DNA from: Prevotella sp.
GTDB lineage: Bacteria; Bacteroidota; Bacteroidia; Bacteroidales; Bacteroidaceae
Direction: 5' to 3'
Length of the DNA: 64,000 nucleotides
Assembly: GCA_017538105.1 (NCBI GenBank)
Contig: JAFYJN010000045.1
Span: 1 to 64,000 of the forward strand
The notes under the pieces are model-generated. The model saw only the letters and a list, made by a program, of their open reading frames with translations, had not been told where the DNA came from and did not search any database. Positions 45,968 to 53,275 of the stretch are shown piece after piece. The first letter of the stretch is position 1; each line of letters opens with the position of its first letter. A program made the position numbers and the translations under genes.

Positions 45968-47431
45968 ATGATAACTTTCGTTATAAGCCTCGTAGTCCTC
46001 GTATTGGGATACTTCATCTATGGAAAATTTGTTGAAAAGGTATTCCAACCCGATGATAGGCCTACGCCCGCCGTGGCAAAAGCGGATGGGGTGGATTTCA
46101 TCGTCCTGCCATCCTGGAAAATTTTCATGATACAGTTTCTAAACATCGCTGGTACGGGACCCATCTTCGGCGCAATCATGGGCGCTAAATTCGGACCGTC
46201 GGCTTACTTGTGGATTGTACTGGGATGTATCTTCGCAGGTGCGGTGCACGACTACCTTAGTGGTATGCTCAGCGTGCGACTCGGTGGAGCCAACCAACCG
46301 GAAATCATAGGTAAATTCCTCGGTAAGACAACGAAACAGGTGATGCTGGTGTTTTCGGTGTTCCTCTTGATGATGGTGGGCGCGGTGTTCGTGTTCAGCC
46401 CGGCAAAGATATTGGGCGATATGTGGGAACCCACGTTCTTCACGGAGAGTGCAGGCAAATATGTGTTCTGGATAGTGGTCATCTTCCTCTATTACATCAT
46501 CGCCACACTGCTTCCTATCGATAAGATAATCGGTAAGGTATATCCCTTGTTCGCCTTTTCTTTGCTCTTCATGGCGGCGGCACTGCTCGTCATGTTGCTT
46601 GTCAAACAACCCGACATTCCCGAACTGTGGGAGGGCGTAGGAGGCGAGGCACTCACGGCAAACAATATCTTCCCTTACCTCTTTATTACCATTGCCTGCG
46701 GAGCCATTAGCGGATTCCATGCCACGCAAAGTCCGCTCATGGCAAGGTGTATGAAGAAAGAAAAGATGGGACGCCCCATCTTCTACGGGGCGATGATCAC
46801 CGAGGGTATCGTCGCGTTGATTTGGGCCACGGTGGCCATGTATTTCTTCTATGACGCTCCCACACCGGGTTATGAACAGATAGCTGGTGGGACGGCCGCC
46901 ATCAACGACGCCCCGTCAATCGTCAATATTATTTGCAACGACTGGCTTGGTGTGGCGGGTGGCATTTTGGCTTTGCTGGGTGTGGTGGCGGCTCCCATCA
47001 CCAGTGGCGATACGGCGTTCCGTTCGGCACGTCTGATTATTGCCGACTTCGTAAGACTGGAACAGCGCACCATCCGCAAACGACTGTATGTCTGTATTCC
47101 CATGTTCGCCGCCGCCATAGCGTTGCTCATCTGGCAGATGAACGACAAAGAAGGTTTCAATATGCTGTGGAACTGGTTTGGGTGGTCTAACCAGACATTG
47201 TCGGTGTTCATGCTCTGGGCCATCACCGTCTTCTTGGTGCAGCAGCGCAAACTATTCATCATCACTCTGGTGCCGGCGTTGTTCATGACCACGGTATGCT
47301 CCACCTTCCTTTTCGTCAGTCCGCAAGCCTTCGGTCTCGACTATTCCGTCGGATATGTTCTCGGGGCAGTGGCTCTCGTCATAGCATTGGTGTGGTTCTT
47401 CGCATGGTTCCGCAAAATCCATAACGCATAA
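45968..47431 (+). CDS. cstA: CstA-family peptide/pyruvate transporter
   Basis: A 487-residue inner-membrane protein with about 12-14 helices, shorter than E. coli CstA (~700) but normal for Bacteroidota. Start at ATG 45968, since the promoter lies inside the longer frame. Conserved stretches: FLNIAGTGPIFGAIMGAKFGPSAYLW, CIFAGAVHDYLSGMLS, GAISGFHATQSPLM. CstA proteins import peptides under carbon limitation or pyruvate; the exact substrate here is unknown. It is followed after 21 bases by the small OMP gene, with an 8-nt repeat array between. Confidence 0.93.
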   Translation: MITFVISLVVLVLGYFIYGKFVEKVFQPDDRPTPAVAKADGVDFIVLPSWKIFMIQFLNIAGTGPIFGAIMGAKFGPSAYLWIVLGCIFAGAVHDYLSGMLSVRLGGANQPEIIGKFLGKTTKQVMLVFSVFLLMMVGAVFVFSPAKILGDMWEPTFFTESAGKYVFWIVVIFLYYIIATLLPIDKIIGKVYPLFAFSLLFMAAALLVMLLVKQPDIPELWEGVGGEALTANNIFPYLFITIACGAISGFHATQSPLMARCMKKEKMGRPIFYGAMITEGIVALIWATVAMYFFYDAPTPGYEQIAGGTAAINDAPSIVNIICNDWLGVAGGILALLGVVAAPITSGDTAFRSARLIIADFVRLEQRTIRKRLYVCIPMFAAAIALLIWQMNDKEGFNMLWNWFGWSNQTLSVFMLWAITVFLVQQRKLFIITLVPALFMTTVCSTFLFVSPQAFGLDYSVGYVLGAVALVIALVWFFAWFRKIHNA

Positions 47432-47432
47432 T

Positions 47433-47452
47433 AATTCACAAACTCAATAAAC
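47433..47452 (+). repeat. 8-nt repeat array before the small OMP gene
   Basis: AATTCACA-AACTCAAT then AAAC and ATG 47453: two units of the same repeat family, with the same AAAC-ATG end as the array before 22229. Confidence 0.6.
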
Positions 47453-47938
47453 ATGAAAAAGAAAATCGCATTATTGTTGGTGGTACTCGCAACAACGCTC
47501 ACTGCCAGCGCACAGTTCGAACAAGGTAAGAAGTATGTGGGCGCATCGCTCACGGGTCTGAACCTCAGCTACAATGGCATGGACAAGTTCAACCTCGGCG
47601 TTGAGGGACAGGCTGGCTATTGTGTCATGGACAATATCATGGCAATGGCCGACGTGGCCTATAATGGCAATGGCGAGTTGCCCGATGCGCTGTCGCTAGG
47701 CGTGGGCGGCCGTTACTATATCATTCAGAATGGCATATTCCTCGGCGCTAATGTCAAGTATGTGCATTCCAATGATAACTACAACGATGTGATGCCGGGA
47801 GTGGAAGTGGGATACGCATTCTTCATCAACCGCTTCGTCACCATCGAACCGGCCCTGTATTACCAACAGTCATTCAAAGACCACAGCAACTATTCCACTG
47901 TGGGACTGAGAATTGGACTGGGTATCTACCTGCCCTAA
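47453..47938 (+). CDS. Small outer-membrane beta-barrel protein
   Basis: A 161-residue protein with signal MKKKIALLLVVLATTLTASAQ, then about eight amphipathic strands ending in GLRIGLGIYLP, i.e. an OmpW/OmpX-sized barrel (outer membrane beta-barrel family). It is directly followed by recR (TAA then ATG with no gap). No ligand is predictable. Confidence 0.85.
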   Translation: MKKKIALLLVVLATTLTASAQFEQGKKYVGASLTGLNLSYNGMDKFNLGVEGQAGYCVMDNIMAMADVAYNGNGELPDALSLGVGGRYYIIQNGIFLGANVKYVHSNDNYNDVMPGVEVGYAFFINRFVTIEPALYYQQSFKDHSNYSTVGLRIGLGIYLP

Positions 47939-48550
47939 ATGTTCAATCAATATCCTTCCGCTTTGCTGGAGAGGGCTGTGGTGGCCTTCTCCAGACTGCC
48001 GGGCATCGGACGCAAGACGGCCTTGCGTCTGGTGTTGCATATATTGCGCGACAGCAAGGAGGATGTTGACGCTTTCTTGAAGGCCATCGCCACCATGAAA
48101 GAAGAGGTGAAGTCGTGTGCGATATGCCATAACATCAGCGATACGGACATCTGTCCTATATGTGCCGACAAAAGTCGTGACGATAGGGTCGTTTGTGTGG
48201 TGGAGAATATCCAGGATGTGATGGCCATTGAGAACACACAGCAATACCACGGACGTTACCATGTGCTCGGAGGGGTCATTTCTCCCATGGATGGCATAGG
48301 ACCGGCCGACCTGAATATCGACTCGCTGGTGCAACGGGTGGCTGACGGTGGAATCGACGAGGTGATATTGGCTTTGGCAAGTACGATGGAGGGCGACGCC
48401 ACCAATTTCTTCATTTCTCGGAAATTGGCTCCCATGACCGTGAAACTGTCGGTCATCGCACGGGGCATTTCCGTGGGTGATGAGTTGGAATATACCGATG
48501 AGGTTACGTTGGGGCGTTCCATTATCAACAGAATACCGTTCGTACAGTAA
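47939..48550 (+). CDS. recR: Recombination protein RecR
   Basis: A 203-residue protein of full RecR length: helix-hairpin-helix ([21 protein letters not shown]), C4 zinc finger ([16 protein letters not shown]), Toprim domain ([15 protein letters not shown]) and the C-terminal [16 protein letters not shown] segment. It works with RecO/RecF to load RecA at gaps. ATG follows the OMP stop directly, and the next gene starts at its stop. Confidence 0.97.
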   Translation: MFNQYPSALLERAVVAFSRLPGIGRKTALRLVLHILRDSKEDVDAFLKAIATMKEEVKSCAICHNISDTDICPICADKSRDDRVVCVVENIQDVMAIENTQQYHGRYHVLGGVISPMDGIGPADLNIDSLVQRVADGGIDEVILALASTMEGDATNFFISRKLAPMTVKLSVIARGISVGDELEYTDEVTLGRSIINRIPFVQ

Positions 48551-48991
48551 ATGATTATGAACAAAGAAATGGGTTTTCTCAAATGGATAGTATGGGCATC
48601 CGTGGCTATTGCCTTGCTTATCGTGGTGCTGTTCGAGACACACGTGCTCGAGGCGGGTGCGTTGGCGGGTGATGCGAAAACGGAGTTCGTTGTGCTTACG
48701 GTGGCGGAACTGCTGGCATTGGCGCTCATCCCGTTCGCCGTGGGATTGTTCCGTATCAAATATGTCCGGAATAAAGTGAAGGGTGGTACATCCCGGACCT
48801 ATGGCGCCTGGGTCTTGACAAGGCTGGGAATACTATCGTTCCTCTTGTTGGCAAACACACTGTGTTATTATCTCTTTGCCAGTGTGGCTTTTGGGTATTT
48901 GGCCATTATCGCATGTTTGTGCATGTTGGTTGTGTTCCCAACGAAGGAGAGATGTGCCAACGAGATGGGAAAAGACAACAATGAAAGCTGA
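48551..48991 (+). CDS. Small membrane protein of unknown function
   Basis: A 146-residue protein with four hydrophobic segments (about 12-28, 49-67, 88-107, 109-126) and a short cytoplasmic tail. ATG 48551 or 48557 could be the start. No family recognised. Lies between recR and the glycosyltransferase, overlapping the latter by one base (TGATG), so part of that operon. Confidence 0.75.
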   Translation: MIMNKEMGFLKWIVWASVAIALLIVVLFETHVLEAGALAGDAKTEFVVLTVAELLALALIPFAVGLFRIKYVRNKVKGGTSRTYGAWVLTRLGILSFLLLANTLCYYLFASVAFGYLAIIACLCMLVVFPTKERCANEMGKDNNES

Positions 48992-50187
48992 TGAAACTGT
49001 CTGTCGTCATCGTCAACTATAATGTGAAGCATTACCTGTACCAGTGTTTGGACAGTGTTTACAAGGCTTTGGATGGTATCGAGGCTGAGGTGTTCGTCGT
49101 GGATAACCATTCACGTGATGACAGTGTGGAGTATTTGCAACGCAGATACCAGAACGTCAATTATATCGAGATGAACCATAACCTGGGATTCGCCAGGGCC
49201 AACAACATCGCCATCCGACAGTCGGAAGGGGAGTATGTGCTCTTGCTCAATCCGGATACGGTGGTCGGCGAGAAGGTGCTCTCGAATGTTGTCCAGTTTC
49301 TTGACGAACACCCTGAGGCGGGAGCCGTGGGGGTGCGTATGCTCAATGCCGACGGTATAAAAGCCAAGGAGTCAAGAAGGGGTGTCCCCACACCCATGAC
49401 GGCGTTCTACAAAATGACGGGATTATGCAACAGATTCCCGAACCACAAACGGCTGGGGCATTATTATATGGGAGACTTGCCTTGGGATGAGCCTGGAGAG
49501 ATAGATGTGGTCAGCGGGGCGTTCTGTATGCTCCGTCGTGAGGCCATGTACAAGGTTGGCTTGCTCGACGAGGACTTCTTTATGTATGGCGAAGATATCG
49601 ATTTGTCCTACCGGCTGCTCAAGGGGGGATACAAAAACTGGTATGTTCCCCAGACAATTCTTCATTATAAAGGGGAGAGTACATCGAAATCATCATTCAG
49701 ACATGTCCACGTGTTCTACGAGGCCATGTATATTTTCTTCAAGAAACATTTTGGTAATTCCAGCTTCCTCATTTCCATACCAATCAAATGCGCCATATAC
49801 CTCAGTGCTACGTGGGCGCTGTTGAAGATGCAGACGGGAAAGATGAAAAAGGCGCTGGGATTCTTCAGCCCAAGGCGTAAAAAAGAACCCGACTACCTGT
49901 TCATCGGGTCGGTGGCGGCAATCACGCAATGCAGGAAACTGTCCCGCAAGAAAGGTCTTTCAAGTGAGTTCCAAGTGGGGAATGAGAAAAAACTTCCCGA
50001 TGGACATATATCGCTCATCGAGGGCAAGGAGATTAAGAACACCCTCATCGTGGTTTACGACACAAATTCCTATTCTTACGAGACGATATTGGCTATTTTC
50101 GCGGAAAACCCCGTTGACAACGTTCAGTTGGGTACTTATAACCCCCACACGAAAACGATCATAACACTCGAGGAGGTGCTTAAATGA
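48991..50187 (+). CDS. Family 2 glycosyltransferase
   Basis: A 398-residue enzyme of the GT-A fold: VVIVNYNVKHYLYQCLDSV, EVFVVDNHSRDDSVEYL, LLLNPDTVV (a DxD-like metal site), SGAFCMLRREAMYKVGLLDEDFFMYGEDIDLSYR (start-to-end of the acceptor part; typical of rhamnosyl- and similar transferases). It probably adds a sugar to LPS or another surface glycan. A membrane-proximal helix near 265-285 suggests association with the inner membrane. It overlaps the next gene by 4 bases (ATGA). Confidence 0.92.
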   Translation: MKLSVVIVNYNVKHYLYQCLDSVYKALDGIEAEVFVVDNHSRDDSVEYLQRRYQNVNYIEMNHNLGFARANNIAIRQSEGEYVLLLNPDTVVGEKVLSNVVQFLDEHPEAGAVGVRMLNADGIKAKESRRGVPTPMTAFYKMTGLCNRFPNHKRLGHYYMGDLPWDEPGEIDVVSGAFCMLRREAMYKVGLLDEDFFMYGEDIDLSYRLLKGGYKNWYVPQTILHYKGESTSKSSFRHVHVFYEAMYIFFKKHFGNSSFLISIPIKCAIYLSATWALLKMQTGKMKKALGFFSPRRKKEPDYLFIGSVAAITQCRKLSRKKGLSSEFQVGNEKKLPDGHISLIEGKEIKNTLIVVYDTNSYSYETILAIFAENPVDNVQLGTYNPHTKTIITLEEVLK

Positions 50188-50687
50188 CAACCATGAATAT
50201 CTCCCTCAGGGCAATGGAACCGGAAGACCTCGAGTTGCTGTATGTTGTGGAAAACGATCCCGACCTGTGGAATGTGGGGTCCTCCAACACGCCGTACTCA
50301 TATTTCGCGCTAAAAGAGTTCATCGCAAACACCACCAACGATATCTATGCCGATAAGCAACTGAGGTTGGTGGTCGAGGTGGATGGTGAGGTGGCGGGAT
50401 TGCTCGACCTCATGGCTTTCGAACCAGAACACAGAAGGGCGGAGATGGGTATCGTCATCCTGGAACAGTTTCGGCAAAGAGGGGTGGCGCAACGGGCGAT
50501 GACGATGCTCTTCGACTATTGTCGCTCAAAACTTCACCTGCATCAGGTGTATGCTTGGGTGCCGGAAGACAATATTCCTTCTTGTAAACTCTTCCAATCA
50601 CTTGGTTTTCATGCCACTCTCGTAAGAGATTGGCTCTTCAATGGCGAGGAGTTCAAAAATGCCGCCTTCATGCAACTTTTTTTGTAA
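50184..50687 (+). CDS. GNAT N-acetyltransferase
   Basis: A 167-residue GNAT domain protein, RimJ/RimL-like layout: ISLRAMEPEDLELLY start, DLMAFEPEHRRAEMGIVI, then the acetyl-CoA loop QFRQRGVAQRAM (R/Q-x-x-G-x-A) and a YAWVPEDNIPSCKLFQSLGF segment. Transfers acetyl to an amine, but the acceptor is unknown. Translationally coupled to the glycosyltransferase (ATGA overlap). Confidence 0.92.
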   Translation: MTTMNISLRAMEPEDLELLYVVENDPDLWNVGSSNTPYSYFALKEFIANTTNDIYADKQLRLVVEVDGEVAGLLDLMAFEPEHRRAEMGIVILEQFRQRGVAQRAMTMLFDYCRSKLHLHQVYAWVPEDNIPSCKLFQSLGFHATLVRDWLFNGEEFKNAAFMQLFL

Positions 50688-50702
50688 AAAGTGGCTCTTT
50701 TT

Positions 50703-50734
50703 TTTGGCGGTCACGTTTTTTTTGCATACCTTTG
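50703..50734 (+). promoter_or_regulatory. Promoter of the tRNA-Asp pair
   Basis: TTTG (50703-50706), 20 bases, TACCTTTG (50727-50734): full consensus, 28 bases before the first tRNA. Confidence 0.75.
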
Positions 50735-50762
50735 CATCCGCAATTGAAAAAGCAATGCTGCT

Positions 50763-50837
50763 GGTGCGTTAGTTCAGCCTGGTTAGAATGCCTGCCTGTC
50801 ACGCAGGAGGTCACGGGTTCGAGTCCCGTACGCACCG
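50763..50837 (+). tRNA. tRNA-Asp (anticodon GTC), copy 1
   Basis: 75 bases. Acceptor GGTGCGT pairs with ACGCACC (50830-50836); anticodon loop CTGTCAC holds GTC; T-loop TTCGAGT. No encoded CCA. The second copy is identical over the tRNA and the three bases after it. Confidence 0.97.
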
Positions 50838-50863
50838 CACTCTTGAAAACATCAATGGGCATT

Positions 50864-50938
50864 GGTGCGTTAGTTCAGCCTGGTTAGAATGCCTGCCTGT
50901 CACGCAGGAGGTCACGGGTTCGAGTCCCGTACGCACCG
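50864..50938 (+). tRNA. tRNA-Asp (anticodon GTC), copy 2
   Basis: Identical to copy 1, 26 bases downstream, sharing its promoter. Followed by a terminator. Confidence 0.97.
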
Positions 50939-50940
50939 CA

Positions 50941-50970
50941 AAAAAGCTTTCCATCCGGAAAGCTTTTTTG
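50941..50970 (+). terminator. Terminator after the tRNA-Asp pair
   Basis: A 13-bp arm AAAAAAGCTTTCC, loop ATCC, GGAAAGCTTTTTT. Rich in A then T, so it may serve both strands. Confidence 0.9.
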
Positions 50971-51024
50971 CGTTATAGGGGCTGAAGGACTAACAGTGAA
51001 TCTCGTGGTTTTCCCTCTGTCACA

Positions 51025-52533
51025 TCATCTCGACGAACGAAAACCTTCAAAATTTTCATAACGACGTTTCATCAACCTCTGGTAGATGTTGCGAATCCAT
51101 AACCTATGAGTGGCGATGAAGACAAGTCCTGTCACCAATACCAACACCATTCCCGCCGTGTCGCCCAACAACGAGGTGGCAAGCATGATGAACACGATGG
51201 GTACGAAGAACACCAACAACTCTATCACTATCTGCATAGAGCTGTTCTCCATGCCGCCTTTGCCGATGAACTTCGTGTTCAATGGGATGGTTTGTTTGTT
51301 GTAAACTGCCATCTGGAGGAATACGCAATATTCCACGCCCATGGTGAACGCCATCACGGCCACCAACTGCAATAGGGTGTATTTGCCCATGATGAGTGTG
51401 GGTATCATCAGCATGAAGGGAACAATCAACAATATGGAATAGAAATAGTATTTCGCCCGCAACAGCGATATCAGGTTTTCTTTGCGCACGATAAGGCAGT
51501 CGATGTAGTTGCCTTCGTTGCACATCACTTTCACCAAGATCATCGCTCCGTAGATGGCGAAGTTGTACACACTCCAGAACGTGTTCATGAAAGGACTGTC
51601 GTAGATGTCGGTGAAGGAGATGATGATGCTTAGCAACAACACGATGCCATTGGCGAAGATAAACGAGTTGCGCATGTTCTTGTTGCGCATGATGCTCTTC
51701 ACTTCCAGTTTCACATACTCGCCGGTCTCGCCGAAACGGTCGAGGAACGGCAGACGCGACACATGTTTGAGCTTCGTGGTCTTCTGCTGGGTAAGTTCTT
51801 TCCATGTGAAATGGTGCTGCACACGCCGGTTGATGGCGATGAGCATGGCCAACAGTGACAACAACAATGCAAAGCAGAGCACGTTTCCATGCGACAGCTT
51901 TTCACCAAAACAGGCATACATGTCCATCATCGGGTCGATGCGCAGATGGATGATCCAAAGTGAAAAGAGGAGTAGATAAACGGCCAGAGGTAGAAGCCAC
52001 CACACGATGTGCTGGTTCACCAAGGTGCGCACAAGCATGTACCATTGACTGTTGATGAGGATAAGAAGGTAGAACCCCAGCAGGAAAGCAAGGGTAACGA
52101 AGATACCTTCCGCAAACACAATCGACATGATGGCGTAGGGGATGAACATGGCAAACCAGATGAGGTTGCCTGAGCTCATCAACGAATTGGCGAGAAAACA
52201 GTCTACAACGTCATACTTCCTAAGAGGAAGCAGGGAATAGGGCTTGAGCATCTGCGACGGGGTCTGTTGCATGATGAAGCGAAACAGGAAGTCTATCAGC
52301 AGGATAAAGGGGGTGAAACCGTACATCAGCTCGCAGGCGCTGACACTGGTGCTGTTGTTCGCAGCCAAGGCCATGATGACGGCGAAGAACATCAGATACA
52401 GAATGGTGAAGCCGGCGCCTATCATAAGGAATATTTTGGCCGCTTTGTTCTGTTTCCATACCAGACTGCGCCGCTCCGACAGTTTCATGTGTCTTCTCAG
52501 CGTCTTGAATAACTCAAACCTTGTCATCGTCAA
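51025..52533 (-). CDS. DUF5687-family ABC permease-like membrane protein
   Basis: A 502-residue membrane protein with about 11-12 helices (for example IFLMIGAGFTILYLMFFAVIMALA, YGFTPFILLIDFLFRFIMQ). DUF5687 proteins in Bacteroidota are normally found beside an ABC ATPase and form the membrane part of an exporter-like system. Here no ATPase gene is adjacent: LolA-like lies upstream and the tRNA-Asp pair downstream. The lone ATPase at 24762 is a possible partner. It begins 35 bases after the lolA-like stop, on the same strand, and may be read through from it. Confidence 0.85.
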   Translation of the reverse strand: MTMTRFELFKTLRRHMKLSERRSLVWKQNKAAKIFLMIGAGFTILYLMFFAVIMALAANNSTSVSACELMYGFTPFILLIDFLFRFIMQQTPSQMLKPYSLLPLRKYDVVDCFLANSLMSSGNLIWFAMFIPYAIMSIVFAEGIFVTLAFLLGFYLLILINSQWYMLVRTLVNQHIVWWLLPLAVYLLLFSLWIIHLRIDPMMDMYACFGEKLSHGNVLCFALLLSLLAMLIAINRRVQHHFTWKELTQQKTTKLKHVSRLPFLDRFGETGEYVKLEVKSIMRNKNMRNSFIFANGIVLLLSIIISFTDIYDSPFMNTFWSVYNFAIYGAMILVKVMCNEGNYIDCLIVRKENLISLLRAKYYFYSILLIVPFMLMIPTLIMGKYTLLQLVAVMAFTMGVEYCVFLQMAVYNKQTIPLNTKFIGKGGMENSSMQIVIELLVFFVPIVFIMLATSLLGDTAGMVLVLVTGLVFIATHRLWIRNIYQRLMKRRYENFEGFRSSR

Positions 52534-52568
52534 TTCATGATTAATATATGAGGGTGAAGGGGAGGTCT

Positions 52569-53180
52569 TTACCTCAAATCAATCACCTCTGCCTCGGGGA
52601 AATCCTTGGGGTTGAATGTGAACAGGCTGTCGTCCTGGGGACTGTTCTTGAAATTCGTAATCTTTATCTCGCTCCATTTGCGGTCTTCCAAGATACGCAC
52701 CTTTGAGGGTAGATAGGATTTGGAAACATAAACATACATCTCCTGGATGCTGCGGCCGCGGTTCAGGGCGGTGAGATGGACTTCCCACATATTGCCTTGG
52801 TCTTTGACTCCCAGTCGGTAGCCATTCTTGTAAAGGGTGATGAACTTATATGGGTTCATCTGTGCCTGCTGACTCTCGTTGGGGGTGCTGACATTCACCT
52901 CGTCGGAACTTTTCATATACGTCCACTGGGTCTTGCCGTCATACCAGATGGAGGCCTTGGGGGTGGTGGCATGGAATTTCTTCCCTTTGATGATGATGGT
53001 ACCGGAAATGGTGCCCACTCCTTCGCTGCTGAGCGTAAAGTCGGCCTTGGCGCCACCTTGGCTGTTTAAGTTGGCGGCAGTTTTGTCCAATATCTCCTTG
53101 GCCTTCGACGGGTTTTGCGCCGTCATGCCCGTCCATGCCAACAACGCGACAATGGCCATGATGATTCTCGTTCTTTTCAT
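52569..53180 (-). CDS. lolA: LolA-like outer-membrane lipoprotein carrier
   Basis: A 203-residue protein; start at ATG 53180 (MKRTRIIMAIVALLAWTGMTAQ, signal peptide). The mature part has the LolA-type open barrel pattern: KAKEILDKTAANLNSQGGAKADFTL, GTIIIKGKKFHATTPKASIWYDGKTQW, LYKNGYRLG and the C-terminal DSLFTFNPKDFPEAEVIDLR. LolA ferries lipoproteins across the periplasm. Located 92 bases downstream of ftsK on the same strand, a common Bacteroidota order. Confidence 0.9.
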   Translation of the reverse strand: MKRTRIIMAIVALLAWTGMTAQNPSKAKEILDKTAANLNSQGGAKADFTLSSEGVGTISGTIIIKGKKFHATTPKASIWYDGKTQWTYMKSSDEVNVSTPNESQQAQMNPYKFITLYKNGYRLGVKDQGNMWEVHLTALNRGRSIQEMYVYVSKSYLPSKVRILEDRKWSEIKITNFKNSPQDDSLFTFNPKDFPEAEVIDLR

Positions 53181-53240
53181 AATCGTTCTGTTTTTATGTT
53201 CTTTGTGTTGGATTGTTATTTCATCGCTCATCCTTCAACT

Positions 53241-53275
53241 TCCCCCTCCTTGGGAGGGGGGGAGGGGGAGGTTTA
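53241..53275. repeat. C-run/G-run repeat element at the ftsK end
   Basis: TCCCCCTCCTTGGGAGGGGG (53241-53260) continues as GGAGGGGGAGG; the C and G runs can fold into a hairpin, and the G-strand has four G-runs that could form a quadruplex. Related to the element at 62639. Confidence 0.7.
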
